Part shown: positions 28,368-37,115 of the stretch, one piece after another
How positions within the stretch are numbered: the first letter of the stretch is position 1
How the letters are laid out: every line of letters begins with the position of its first letter
Source of the DNA: Cyclobacteriaceae bacterium
GTDB lineage: Bacteria; Bacteroidota; Bacteroidia; Cytophagales; Cyclobacteriaceae
Direction of reading: 5' to 3'
NCBI GenBank assembly: GCA_019638285.1
Contig: JAHBUB010000008.1
Coordinates: 62,001-126,000, forward strand
Length of the DNA stretch: 64,000 nt
Notes under the pieces: generated by a model
The model's database searches: none
Seen by the model: only the letters and a program-made list of their open reading frames with translations
Told to the model about the DNA's origin: nothing
Made by a program: the position numbers and the translations under genes

Positions 28368-29627
28368 ATGGTTGATTTATTCGAAAAGCTAAAAATGGAG
28401 GCCGGTGCGCTGGCTAAATATTCTCACCTTCCAGAAGATTACTTCTTTTTTCCTAAACTGGAGGGGGAAATAGCTCCTCGAATGCAATTTAACGGTAAAA
28501 ATGTTCTTAACTGGAGTTTGAATAACTATTTGGGCCTGGCCAATCACCCCGAAGTAAGAAGGGTAGATGGTGAAGCTGCGGTGCAGTATGGAATGGGATC
28601 GCCCATGGGCGCACGGATGATGTCTGGCAACTCATTACATCATCTGGAGTTCGAGCGTCTTTTGGCAGAATTTGTAAAGAAAGAGGATGCCATGCTGCTT
28701 AACTATGGGTATCAAGGGGTGGTATCTATTATTGATGCAATGGTGGATCGAAAGGATGTGATTGTGTATGATGCGGAATCTCATGCCTGCATTATAGATG
28801 GGGTGAGGTTGCATATGGGAAAACGATTTGTGTTTCCTCATAACAACATGGAGAACCTTGAAAAGCAGCTTGTAAGGGCTACAAAAATTGCCAATGAAAC
28901 GGGGGGAGGAATTTTAGTAATTACAGAAGGTGTTTTTGGCATGTCGGGCGACATGGGTAACCTTAAAGATATTTGTGCACTAAAAAAGAAATTTAACTTC
29001 AGGCTTTTTGTAGATGATGCTCACGGCTTTGGCACGATGGGAAAGACGGGTGCAGGTGCTGGAGAGGAGCAAGGAGTTCAGGATCAAATTGATTTGTATT
29101 TCTCTACCTTTGCCAAATCCATGGCAAGTATTGGCGCTTTTGTGGCAGGGGAGAAGCGAATAATAAAGTACCTGCGTTATAGCGTAAGGTCTCAAATTTT
29201 TGCCAAAAGCCTTCCTATGCCATTGGTGCTTGGGGGTATAAAAAGGCTGGAACTATTGCGTACTCAGCCTGAACTGAAGGAGAATTTGTGGAAGATTGTT
29301 CATGCCATGCAAGATGGATTGCGGCAAAGAGGATTTTATTTGGGAAGCACCCAATCCCCGGTTACCCCTGTGCTTTTTAAGGGTGGGGTGGGAGAAGCCG
29401 CCAACATGGCGATGGACCTCAGAGAGAATTACAGTATTTTTTGCTCTGTTGTGATCTATCCCGTTGTGCCTAAGGATGTTATCATGTTTAGAATTATCCC
29501 CACAGCGGCCCATACGCTGGCAGATGTAGAGGAAACTTTAAAGGCATTTTCGGCCCTGAAACACAAGCTGGATGAAGGATTTTATAAGACAGAAGCCCTC
29601 GTTTCAGTGACCAAAGGAGTGGAATAA
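28368..29627 (+). CDS. spt: Serine palmitoyltransferase-like alpha-oxoamine synthase
   Basis: A 419-aa PLP enzyme of the alpha-oxoamine synthase family, which condenses an amino acid with an acyl-CoA. Key residues are visible: SLNNYLGLANHP, His139 in AESHACIIDG, Asp216/His219 in VDDAHGFGTMG, and the PLP lysine 250 in FSTFAKSMASIGAF. Bacteroidota members of this type supply 3-ketosphinganine from L-serine and palmitoyl-CoA for sphingolipids, and this is the favoured role. 2-amino-3-ketobutyrate ligase or 8-amino-7-oxononanoate synthase activity cannot be excluded from sequence alone. It is soluble, monocistronic, and divergent from accC. Confidence 0.8.
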   Translation: MVDLFEKLKMEAGALAKYSHLPEDYFFFPKLEGEIAPRMQFNGKNVLNWSLNNYLGLANHPEVRRVDGEAAVQYGMGSPMGARMMSGNSLHHLEFERLLAEFVKKEDAMLLNYGYQGVVSIIDAMVDRKDVIVYDAESHACIIDGVRLHMGKRFVFPHNNMENLEKQLVRATKIANETGGGILVITEGVFGMSGDMGNLKDICALKKKFNFRLFVDDAHGFGTMGKTGAGAGEEQGVQDQIDLYFSTFAKSMASIGAFVAGEKRIIKYLRYSVRSQIFAKSLPMPLVLGGIKRLELLRTQPELKENLWKIVHAMQDGLRQRGFYLGSTQSPVTPVLFKGGVGEAANMAMDLRENYSIFCSVVIYPVVPKDVIMFRIIPTAAHTLADVEETLKAFSALKHKLDEGFYKTEALVSVTKGVE

Positions 29628-29729
29628 AAAAGGGTTATATCTTAAAAAATAGGTTTATTGCTTGTTTTTAGCCGTTTTTCTTTAAATTGGCCAAGGGAAT
29701 TAAACTATTAAATCTAAAATCCTATACAA

Positions 29730-29909
29730 ATGAAAAAATTTGAAGAGCTTAAAGAACTGATCGCTTCTCTTGAACCAGATGCTGACAAATTCTACAATAA
29801 GGCAAACAGCGCTGCTGGTACCCGAGTAAGAAAAGGGATGCAGGATCTCAAAAACCTGGCTCAGGCTATCAGGGCTGAAGTTCAGGAATTAAAAAATAAG
29901 CCCCAGTAA
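29730..29909 (+). CDS. Histone H1-like (Hc1-type) small protein
   Basis: A 59-aa protein: MKKFEELKELIASLEPDAD, then KFYNKANSAAGTRVRKGMQDLKNL and a C-terminal helix ending in a short Lys/Asn/Pro tail. The GNKAAGTRxRK-like core (here KANSAAGTRVRKGMQ) is typical of Bacteroidota proteins annotated as histone H1-like or Hc1, which are thought to bind and compact DNA. It is well below the size that automatic ORF cut-offs often use. A bidirectional terminator follows at 29937-29968. The ATG at 29730 is preceded by an A-rich leader as usual in this phylum. Confidence 0.8.
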   Translation: MKKFEELKELIASLEPDADKFYNKANSAAGTRVRKGMQDLKNLAQAIRAEVQELKNKPQ

Positions 29910-29936
29910 ACGCATATCTTTTGTGCGACTGATTGA

Positions 29937-29968
29937 GAAAGGATAGCCTATTCTTGGGCTATCCTTTC
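29937..29968. terminator. Bidirectional terminator between H1-like gene and dapA
   Basis: GAAAGGATAGCC at 29937-29948 and its exact complement GGCTATCCTTTC at 29957-29968 form a perfect 12-bp stem with an 8-base loop. The dapA stop codon (29959-29961) lies inside the right arm, so one hairpin can serve both converging genes. Confidence 0.85.
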
Positions 29969-30843
29969 TTTATATTGAGTGTTTTCATTAACTCAATGAT
30001 TCTCTTTTGAAGCGATTTCGATGCTGAGGCCAAAGGAAGCCTTGTATGTTCTTCGCAGATACCCAACTCTCTTAAAACAATCTTTACTCCTACCGGATTG
30101 CCTTCTTCATACATTGGGCCATTGATATCAAGTAGTTTGAATTGCTCCAATGCACCTTTTTTAAAATCACCTTTTGTATTGTAGTCTTTTATTGATTGAA
30201 AGACCTGAGGAAATGCATTGGCCAGTACAGAGATTACTCCGGCTCCGCCCATTGCATAGAATGAATGAGTGAGCAGATCGTCACCGGAGATCAGCATAAA
30301 GTCCTTTGGCTTCTTACTTGCAATATTCATACACTGTTCCAGATTGCCAGACGCCTCTTTTACGGCAACGATTTTTGGCACGGCAGCAAGTCGTAAAGTA
30401 GTGGATGCAGTAATATTGGAGGCCGTTCTGCCGGGTACATTATACAATATCACAGGAAGGGGAGAAGCTGCTGCTATTGCTTTAAAATGTTGAAATATCC
30501 CCTCTTGCGATGGTTTATTATAATAAGGACTTACAGAAAGGACTGCATCAACACCCTTCAACGGAGCTTGTTTTATCAATTCAACAACTTGCTGGGTGTT
30601 ATTTCCTCCAATGCCGTAAACAATGGGTAATTTCTTAGGGTTATGCTTTTTGACAAAATCCAGCACCGCTAGCTTTTCGTTTTGACTGAGTGTGGTCGAT
30701 TCACCGGTGGTACCCATTACTACATAGTAGTCTACACCTTTGGCAGTATGAATGAGGAGGTTTTCAAGCCCTTGGAAATCTATTTCCTTTTTTTTATTGA
30801 ATGGTGTTACTAATGCTACGCCCGTTCCCTCTAGTTTTTTCAT
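29959..30843 (-). CDS. dapA: 4-hydroxy-tetrahydrodipicolinate synthase
   Basis: Condenses pyruvate with aspartate semialdehyde in the lysine/diaminopimelate pathway. The 294-aa protein has GTTGESTTLS (residues 44-53), catalytic Tyr134 and Arg139 in YNVPGRTASN, and the Schiff-base Lys162 in IVAVKEASGN, all in the standard order. Length is normal. It shares the substrate branch with the homoserine dehydrogenase at 50.7 kb but is not co-located with it. It lies downstream of the DUF6913 gene on the same strand. Confidence 0.96.
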   Translation of the reverse strand: MKKLEGTGVALVTPFNKKKEIDFQGLENLLIHTAKGVDYYVVMGTTGESTTLSQNEKLAVLDFVKKHNPKKLPIVYGIGGNNTQQVVELIKQAPLKGVDAVLSVSPYYNKPSQEGIFQHFKAIAAASPLPVILYNVPGRTASNITASTTLRLAAVPKIVAVKEASGNLEQCMNIASKKPKDFMLISGDDLLTHSFYAMGGAGVISVLANAFPQVFQSIKDYNTKGDFKKGALEQFKLLDINGPMYEEGNPVGVKIVLRELGICEEHTRLPLASASKSLQKRIIELMKTLNIKKG

Positions 30844-30883
30844 AGTAGTTGGTTTTTGTTCTCACCGCTTACAGCGCGGTAAA

Positions 30884-31393
30884 TTACTTCAGTTGCTTTG
30901 AATATTTATACATGCTATCAATGAGGTTTTTGACAGAACCATTTTGTTCTATCATCAGCTCAAAGAAAGAATGGTCTTGTTTAGAAAACCTGCCAATCCT
31001 ACACCTTGCTTTACTTTTAGCCAATAGGTGTTTGATCAATGGATTTGAAGTATTATCTACACAATAGAGGTAGTCGAAGGGTATTTCCATAAACTTGTCA
31101 GCACCAGGGGAGGCAAGCTTGCCCCAGAAGGAGAGATCTTTTTGAGTAAAGAAATCAAACAAGAACTCGTAATTTTCTTTTTTGTTAGGGAGGTATTCAA
31201 GGACGGTTACTTTTTTGCCGTCCTGTTGAAGCTTTTTGATGAAGTCTTTTATTTCCTCGTGCTTTTGCTTGTCCTCTACGCTAAAAATGAGTCCCACAGA
31301 TATGGCCTCGTGATAAGGTATGCTTGTGCGCAGGCTTTGATTGCTCTTCAGCGCAGCATTTGTTCTCAGTTGCAAAAAGCGATTTCTAAACAA
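30884..31393 (-). CDS. DUF6913 family protein
   Basis: A 169-aa cytoplasmic protein with no signal or membrane segment. It has a basic N-terminal helix, then VGLIFSVEDKQKHEEIKDFIKKLQQDGKKVTVLEYLPNK and FPFDYLYCVDNT/IKHLLAKSKARCRIG-type segments that match the Bacteroidota DUF6913 pattern. It begins at a TTG (31393), since no in-frame ATG exists before the upstream stop. Function unknown; it sits 40 bp upstream of dapA on the same strand, as it commonly does next to dapA and ligA in this phylum. Confidence 0.75.
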   Translation of the reverse strand: MFRNRFLQLRTNAALKSNQSLRTSIPYHEAISVGLIFSVEDKQKHEEIKDFIKKLQQDGKKVTVLEYLPNKKENYEFLFDFFTQKDLSFWGKLASPGADKFMEIPFDYLYCVDNTSNPLIKHLLAKSKARCRIGRFSKQDHSFFELMIEQNGSVKNLIDSMYKYSKQLK

Positions 31394-31451
31394 GTTATGA
31401 CCGTTATAGACTAGACTGCAAATTCACCATTTCTGAGAAATTGTCAAAATC

Positions 31452-33461
31452 TCACAGCATTTGCTCGAATTCTTTCTCACTGATGATTTGGACACCGAGC
31501 TTTTCTGCCTTTTGTCTTTTGGCAGGCCCCATGTTGTCTCCGGCAAGCAAATAATCCAGTTGTCCGGAAACCCCCGAGAGTACCCGTCCTCCGTGCGCAA
31601 GAATCAGTGCCTTTAATTCATCACGTCCATAATTTTCAAATACGCCTGAAATAACAAACGACTTATTATCCAACGAGTTGCTTAGCTTATGTTGTTCTTT
31701 TTCAATCAGTGTAAATTGAAGTCCTGCTTTTTGTAATCTGGAAATTTCCTTTCGATTGTCTTTGTTTTTAAAGAAATGAATCAGGCTTTCTGCAATTTTC
31801 TCTCCCACCTCGGGAGCCTCCAGTAGCGTTTCGTATGATGCTTCAGATAAGGCTTCCATGGTTTTGAAATGTTTGGCTAGTTTTTCGGCCACCGTCTTTC
31901 CGACATAACGAATGCCTAGCGCAAAAAGTACGGCCTCAAACGGAGCTTCTTTGGAGTTGACGATCCCTGTAAGTAGATTTTTAATTGAAAGCTCTTTAAA
32001 TCCATCTAATTTTGCCAGATCTTCTTTTGTTAAATCATATAAATCGGCAGGTGACTTTACCAACCCCAGATGATAAAGTTGGTTAATGGTTTTTTCTCCC
32101 AATGAGTCAATGTCCATGGCATTGCGCTGAATGAAATGCTCAATCCTCCCTTTGATCTGTGGTGGACAACCATTTTCATTCGGGCAATAGTGAGATGCCT
32201 CTCCTTCGTGGCGAATGAGGGGTGTTTTACACTCGGGGCAGGCAGTAATATATTTTATTGGTTTACTTTTGCTGTTGTCCCTCTTGCTCATATCAACCGA
32301 TGTCACCTTCGGGATAATTTCACCACCCTTTTCTACAAATACATAATCACCAATGCGTAAGCCAAGACGTTCAATTTCATTGGCATTGTGCAGTGAAGCA
32401 CGCTTCACGGTAGTTCCGGAAAGTAATATAGGTTGGAGTTCTGCTACAGGTGTTATGGCTCCAGTTCGGCCCACCTGATAAGTAATATCTTTTAATTGTG
32501 TGCTTAAACTTTCTGCTTTGTATTTATAGGATATGGCCCATCTTGGACTTTTGGCAGTAAAGCCAAGCTTTCTTTGCTGAAGTAGGCTATTAATTTTAAT
32601 CACCACACCATCTGTTTCCAACGGCAAGTCCAGTCTCTTTTTCTCCCAACTGTTGATATAGCCAAATACTTCGTTGATGTCTCCGACTTTGCTATAGGTT
32701 GGAGATACATTGAATCCCCATTGTTCTAATTTGGATATCGCGTCAGCGTGTGTTTCGATTTCAAGATTTTCGCCCAATAGATAGTAGACATTACAATCCA
32801 GCTTTCTGCGTGCTACTTCTGCTGAGTTTTGCATTTTAAGGGTACCCGAAGCTGTGTTTCTGGCATTGGCATAAACTTCTTCACCAATATCTTCTCTCTC
32901 TTTGTTAAGTTGTCTGAAGTTCGAGCGAGACAAAAAGACTTCACCCCGAACTTCAAATTGTTTCGGTATATTCTTTCTTTTTATTTTTAGCGGTATGTTC
33001 CTGATCGTTTTTACGTTAGCAGTTACATCATCACCGCGTACGCCATCACCGCGGGTCACGCCCTTCACTAAGATGCCCTCTTCATAAATCAAGGAAATAG
33101 AAACGCCATCGAATTTTAGCTCGCAAAAATATTCGTAAGATTCATTGCCAAGTCCTTTGCTTACGCGTTTGTCAAACTCTGTCAATTCTTCCAAAGAATA
33201 AGTATTGCCCAGGCTAAGCATGGGATATTGATGAACAACGGTTTCAAAGTTTTTGGTAATAGCTCCTCCCACACGCTGGGTAGGGGAGTCAGGTTGCCGC
33301 AGGGTTGGAAATTGATCCTCCAGTTGTAGGAGTTGCTTCAATAGTTGATCAAACTCGTAATCTGAAATCTCTGAGGTATGTCGTTGATAGTAGAGGTTGT
33401 TGTGATGATCAATCAACTCCGACAAACGTGCGATTTCTTTTTTTGCTTCTGTAGTGGTCAT
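31452..33461 (-). CDS. ligA: NAD-dependent DNA ligase
   Basis: Seals DNA nicks in replication and repair. The 669-aa protein contains, in order, the Ia NMN-binding domain (YYQRHTSEISDYEFDQLL), the adenylation domain with Lys116 in CELKFDGVSISL, the OB fold, a Cys4 zinc finger (CPECKTPL ... CPNENGCPP), helix-hairpin-helix repeats (LGIRYVGKTVAEKLAKHF) and a C-terminal BRCT domain (FVISGVFENYGRDELKALI). All motifs and the length are normal for an essential LigA. Confidence 0.98.
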   Translation of the reverse strand: MTTTEAKKEIARLSELIDHHNNLYYQRHTSEISDYEFDQLLKQLLQLEDQFPTLRQPDSPTQRVGGAITKNFETVVHQYPMLSLGNTYSLEELTEFDKRVSKGLGNESYEYFCELKFDGVSISLIYEEGILVKGVTRGDGVRGDDVTANVKTIRNIPLKIKRKNIPKQFEVRGEVFLSRSNFRQLNKEREDIGEEVYANARNTASGTLKMQNSAEVARRKLDCNVYYLLGENLEIETHADAISKLEQWGFNVSPTYSKVGDINEVFGYINSWEKKRLDLPLETDGVVIKINSLLQQRKLGFTAKSPRWAISYKYKAESLSTQLKDITYQVGRTGAITPVAELQPILLSGTTVKRASLHNANEIERLGLRIGDYVFVEKGGEIIPKVTSVDMSKRDNSKSKPIKYITACPECKTPLIRHEGEASHYCPNENGCPPQIKGRIEHFIQRNAMDIDSLGEKTINQLYHLGLVKSPADLYDLTKEDLAKLDGFKELSIKNLLTGIVNSKEAPFEAVLFALGIRYVGKTVAEKLAKHFKTMEALSEASYETLLEAPEVGEKIAESLIHFFKNKDNRKEISRLQKAGLQFTLIEKEQHKLSNSLDNKSFVISGVFENYGRDELKALILAHGGRVLSGVSGQLDYLLAGDNMGPAKRQKAEKLGVQIISEKEFEQML

Positions 33462-33504
33462 GCAATAATTGAGGTGTGCTAAGATAATGCCCTTTCAGAA
33501 ATTT

Positions 33505-34197
33505 TCACGTGTTGATCAAGTTCAAAATATGACAGGCAACCAATCCTGCAGTTTCTGTGCGCAGGATAGAGGGGCCCAGACTTACTTTCTCAAATCCTTT
33601 CTCAGTAGCTTTGTCTATTTCTTGCTGCGTGAAGTCCCCCTCAGGGCCGATCAGTACCAGGTAATTTGATTGGAGGGCTGCTTCCTTTAGGTGCTTTGGA
33701 TTGTTGTGATCTACGTGTGCGATAAATTTCTGATCCGCTGGCTGAGCGATAATAGTTTCTATGTTACTGATTGGATGTATCGTGGGGAGCCTCACCTGGC
33801 CAGCCTGCTTCACAGCGCTGATGGCCTTTTTGGTAATCCGCTCCATATTGATCACCATTCTTTCCGAGTTTTCACATTGTATAAAGCTGATCTCCTCGAT
33901 GCCAATTTCTGTTACCTTTTCAACAAACCACTCCATACGATCCGTATTTTTTGTTGGGGCAATGGCAACATGAATTGAAAAGTTTCGCTCCGGTATCCGA
34001 ATGGTTTCACTGATAGAAAAGTGACAGGAAGACTTTGATATCTCAGTAACTACTGCTTTGTATAAACTTCCCTTGCCATCTGTGAGTTGGAGGGGGTCAC
34101 CACTTTTTAGCCTGAGTACCTTCACTGCATGTCGTGACTCCTCATGTTCGAGGGAACGAATGCCCTCTGGAATTAGCGGTTGGTAAAAGAGTGGCAA
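33505..34197 (-). CDS. rsmE: 16S rRNA (uracil(1498)-N(3))-methyltransferase
   Basis: Methylates U1498 of 16S rRNA using S-adenosylmethionine. The 230-aa protein has the N-terminal PUA-like domain (HAVKVLRLKSGDPLQLTDGKG) and a SPOUT/trefoil-knot C-terminus with IGPEGDFTQQEIDKA and SLGPSILRTETAGLVACHIL, the RsmE signatures. It begins at a TTG (34197), 3 bp after the acyl-CoA-binding protein stop, so the two are probably co-transcribed. Confidence 0.93.
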   Translation of the reverse strand: MPLFYQPLIPEGIRSLEHEESRHAVKVLRLKSGDPLQLTDGKGSLYKAVVTEISKSSCHFSISETIRIPERNFSIHVAIAPTKNTDRMEWFVEKVTEIGIEEISFIQCENSERMVINMERITKKAISAVKQAGQVRLPTIHPISNIETIIAQPADQKFIAHVDHNNPKHLKEAALQSNYLVLIGPEGDFTQQEIDKATEKGFEKVSLGPSILRTETAGLVACHILNLINT

Positions 34198-34200
34198 AGT

Positions 34201-34464
34201 CTACTGGTATTGCTCTTTTAACTTTGCCATAAGGTCAACATATTGCTGCATGGCATCTTCCTTTGAAATCCCTTTCTTGGATGTCCATGCATCATATTTT
34301 GCAATGGCTTTAAAATCGAAACCTCCGGGACGCTCACCGGAAACATCGCCCTCACTTCCTTGCTTAAACAAAGCGTATAATTCAAGCAATTCTTCATTGG
34401 AGGGCCTCTTTGTCAATTCTTTTGATTGACTCGCAGCCTTATTAAAATCTTCTGTTAAACTCAT
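34201..34464 (-). CDS. Acyl-CoA-binding protein (ACBP)
   Basis: An 87-aa four-helix acyl-CoA-binding protein. The sequence SLTEDFNKAASQSKEL, then LLELYALFKQGSEGDVSG and KYDAWTSKKGISKEDAMQQY contains the conserved Tyr and Lys ligand residues of the family. ACBPs carry long-chain acyl-CoA esters in the cytosol and are mainly eukaryotic, though several Bacteroidota have them. It lies between citrate synthase and rsmE. The spacer upstream contains an 18-bp inverted repeat. Confidence 0.92.
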   Translation of the reverse strand: MSLTEDFNKAASQSKELTKRPSNEELLELYALFKQGSEGDVSGERPGGFDFKAIAKYDAWTSKKGISKEDAMQQYVDLMAKLKEQYQ

Positions 34465-34481
34465 ATCAGTCTATAGTCTTT

Positions 34482-34599
34482 AGTACATAGTCTTTAGTCT
34501 CTAATTTCTTCTAAGCCAAAGTCCTCGACTCTATTCATCAAATAATACCGTCATACACAACACTTAATACTATTGACTAAGGACTAAAGACTATGTACT
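34482..34599. repeat. 18-bp perfect inverted repeat with 82-bp centre
   Basis: AGTACATAGTCTTTAGTC (34482-34499) is the exact reverse complement of GACTAAAGACTATGTACT (34582-34599). The left flank also repeats AGTCTTTAGT twice in tandem (34474-34499). The element fills the gltA-ACBP spacer and could fold into a long hairpin in the transcript; it may be a decayed mobile or dispersed repeat. Confidence 0.75.
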
Positions 34600-34605
34600 G
34601 AATAA

Positions 34606-35892
34606 CTATCGTTTGGTAATTGGTATGTAAGCGCGTTCTTTTTGACCAGTATAGATTTGTCTTGGCCTGCCGATAGGTTCTTTGTTCTCTCTCATTTCTT
34701 TCCATTGGGCGATCCAACCAGGAAGTCTACCGATGGCAAACATGACTGTAAACATCTCTACAGGGATGCCCAGCGCTCTGTATATAATTCCTGAATAGAA
34801 GTCCACATTAGGATAAAGCTTGCGCTCGATGAAATAGGGATCACGCAAGGCAATGTCTTCCAGGTTTCTGGCTACATCTAAAATTGGATCTTTTACTCCT
34901 AACTTCGCTAACACATCATCAGCAGCTTTCTTTATGATTTTGGCACGAGGATCAAAGTTTTTGTAAACCCGGTGCCCAAACCCCATCAAGCGGAAGGGGT
35001 CGTTCTTGTCTTTTGCCTTCGCAATCCATTTATCAATATTGCCACCGTCTTTTACAATGCTTTCAAGCATAAGGATTACCTCCTGGTTGGCTCCTCCATG
35101 AAGAGGCCCCCACAGGGCATTGATACCTGCTGAAATGGAAGAATAAATACTGGATTGTGAGGATCCCACCATCCTTACTGTTGAGGTAGAGCAGTTTTGT
35201 TCGTGATCGGCATGAAGGATCAGTAATTTGTCCAATGCAGAACTAATTACAGGGTCTGGTTGATACTGTTCTGCAGGAAGTGCAAACATCATCTTCATGA
35301 ATCGGGAGCAATACTCTAATGAATTGTCAGGATAATTGACCGGATGACCCAAAGTATTTTTATAAGCCCAAGCCGCGAAGGTTGGCATTTTTGCCAGTGA
35401 ACGTATGATACTGATGTAGATACTCTCCGATGCACGGTTGGGATCTAATGACTCAGGATAAAAAGCTGTCTGTGAGCAGAACAATGAAGCAAGCACGCCC
35501 ATTGGATGGGCCGTGGAAGGAAAACCATCTAAAATTTTCTTTACATCCTCGTGTACCAAGGTGTGTATCTTGATGTCATCGCGGAACCGCTGCAGTTGGT
35601 CTTTGCCCGGCAACTCACCAAAAATGAGCAGGTAGGCTACCTCGATAAATGTGGACTTTTCAGCCAACTCTTCGATGGAATAACCACGATATCTTAAAAT
35701 TCCATTATCACCATCCAGATAAGTGATGGCACTTTTGGTAGCGCCTGTATTTTTATAGCCAGGGTCAAGCGTGACCAATCCGGATTGATCACGAAGTTTT
35801 CCAATATCAATGGCACTCTCATTTTCAGTTCCTGTAAAAACAGGAAGGCTATATGTTTTTCCGTCAATACTCAGTTCTGCAGTTTTGGACAT
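34606..35892 (-). CDS. gltA: Citrate synthase
   Basis: Condenses oxaloacetate and acetyl-CoA, the entry step of the TCA cycle. The 428-aa protein is of the Gram-negative hexameric type, with an N-terminal beta domain (LDPGYKNTGATKSAITYLDGD), HADHEQNCSTSTVRMVGSS, GPLHGGANQEVILML and MGFGHRVYKNFDPRAK containing the catalytic His residues, and the Asp region in VDFYSGIIYRALGIP. It is on the minus strand with the prohibitin-like gene 97 bp upstream. Confidence 0.97.
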   Translation of the reverse strand: MSKTAELSIDGKTYSLPVFTGTENESAIDIGKLRDQSGLVTLDPGYKNTGATKSAITYLDGDNGILRYRGYSIEELAEKSTFIEVAYLLIFGELPGKDQLQRFRDDIKIHTLVHEDVKKILDGFPSTAHPMGVLASLFCSQTAFYPESLDPNRASESIYISIIRSLAKMPTFAAWAYKNTLGHPVNYPDNSLEYCSRFMKMMFALPAEQYQPDPVISSALDKLLILHADHEQNCSTSTVRMVGSSQSSIYSSISAGINALWGPLHGGANQEVILMLESIVKDGGNIDKWIAKAKDKNDPFRLMGFGHRVYKNFDPRAKIIKKAADDVLAKLGVKDPILDVARNLEDIALRDPYFIERKLYPNVDFYSGIIYRALGIPVEMFTVMFAIGRLPGWIAQWKEMRENKEPIGRPRQIYTGQKERAYIPITKR

Positions 35893-35963
35893 ACGATTTT
35901 CTATAATTTACTTTTCTACTTAAAACTCAACCCCCTAAAATAACGCTATCATTAGTGAGATAA

Positions 35964-35981
35964 AAATACTCTAGGGTATTT
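35964..35981 (-). terminator. Weak hairpin after prohibitin-like gene
   Basis: AAATAC (35964-35969) and GTATTT (35976-35981) form a 6-bp stem with a 6-base loop; on the minus strand it is followed by a TTTTTA run. It lies just after the prohibitin-like stop, before gltA. The stem is AT-rich and short, so the call is tentative. Confidence 0.3.
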
Positions 35982-35989
35982 ATTGCTAG

Positions 35990-36805
35990 TTAGTTGTTAC
36001 CAAGGATCATGGGCAATCCGTCTTTGCTCGAACCTATCACCACTACCTTTGTATTGGGCGACTTGGCCAACTCCAGTGTTGCTTCTATCCCCCTCATTTT
36101 CAATAAACTATTGGTTAAGCTGTTGTTTATAATAAGGTTGGCACGCGATTCTCCTTCAGCCGCAATTCTTTTGCGTTCTGCCTCACTTCTTTCTTTGTCA
36201 AGTCTGAATTGGTACGCAAGCGCCTCTTGTTCCTGTTGGAGTTTGTTTTCAATAGCTCCTTTTATCTGCTCAGGCAACTCAATAGACCGTATAAGCACCG
36301 CGGTTGCGTGCACGTAGTTCTTACCAAGAGCTTCTTCTGTTTCTGTTGTAATCGCCAATTCTACTTCTGCGCGTTTGGTGGAATAAATTTCCTCGGCCGC
36401 ATATCTTCCCATCACCTGACGCACGGTAGATCTTACTTCAGGGAACACAAGAATGTTGACGTAGTCCCTGGTGAACTTCTCATGCACATATCCTATTTTT
36501 TCTGGGAGCGGATAGAAACGGACGCTCATATCAATGTGAATGGAAAGACCACTTTTGTCAAGTACATCCATCTTGTCCTCTACATTGGTTTCATTTACCC
36601 TGTATATATAGGCGTCATTCCAAGGCGCTTTAAAGTGGAGGCCCGGGGTCTTTACATGGTCTTTGTCCAATCCCTGTCCGAAAGGATAGAAGATGACAGC
36701 TCTTTCAGCGGCCTCAACAGTGTAAAAAAGACTGGAGGAAAGGGCCAGGAAAACGATGAATCCAACAATGCCAAGTATGATAAGAGGTAATCTGCGATTG
36801 TTCAT
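35990..36805 (-). CDS. Prohibitin family (SPFH/Band 7) membrane protein
   Basis: A 271-aa membrane-anchored SPFH protein. A single N-terminal transmembrane helix (about residues 5-27, IILGIVGFIVFLALSSSLFY) is followed by the Band 7 domain (ERAVIFYPFGQGLDKDHVKTPGLHFKAP, LDKSGLSIHIDMSVRFYP, VFPEVRSTVRQVMGRYAAEEIYS) and a coiled coil (residues 170-225). Members form large rings that bind membrane proteases such as FtsH and organise membrane domains. No protease is adjacent here. Length and organisation match bacterial prohibitin-like proteins. Confidence 0.9.
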   Translation of the reverse strand: MNNRRLPLIILGIVGFIVFLALSSSLFYTVEAAERAVIFYPFGQGLDKDHVKTPGLHFKAPWNDAYIYRVNETNVEDKMDVLDKSGLSIHIDMSVRFYPLPEKIGYVHEKFTRDYVNILVFPEVRSTVRQVMGRYAAEEIYSTKRAEVELAITTETEEALGKNYVHATAVLIRSIELPEQIKGAIENKLQQEQEALAYQFRLDKERSEAERKRIAAEGESRANLIINNSLTNSLLKMRGIEATLELAKSPNTKVVVIGSSKDGLPMILGNN

Positions 36806-37062
36806 ATTTTATGTAGATGTAGTTGTGGTTTAAATTATAATTAAAACTGTCGGGTTATGCTGCAAATTAGCCTTCAGCTATTCGCATTTTGTAATTATTT
36901 CGAGAAAGCCTTTTTGAGAAAACAATATGATTCAGATTTAAAATCTAAGATTCAGACTTAAAAATCTGTATCCTCAGAGTCTCATCCTTAAGGACGCACA
37001 AATTAGCCATTTTAGTTTAATTCTTGGCGGTCAAATAGAATAAGTATAGGTGGTCCGGTCAT
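36806..37062. other. Intergenic region with a short tandem repeat
   Basis: Contains two adjacent near-copies of about 20 bp at 36929-36948 and 36949-36968 (GATTCAGATTTAAAATCTAA, then GATTCAGACTTAAAAATCTG), each partly palindromic. Otherwise AT-rich with no gene that I can support. Confidence 0.5.
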
Positions 37063-37097
37063 AAAAAAAGCGGAAAGGGCTTCTTTCCGCTTTTTTT
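37063..37097. terminator. Terminator of the H1-like gene
   Basis: AAAAAAAGCGGAAAG at 37063-37077 pairs exactly with CTTTCCGCTTTTTTT at 37083-37097 around the loop GGCTT. It lies just downstream of the minus-strand H1-like gene and gives a T-rich exit in both directions. Confidence 0.85.
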
Positions 37098-37115
37098 TTT
37101 ACAAGAATACAAGAA

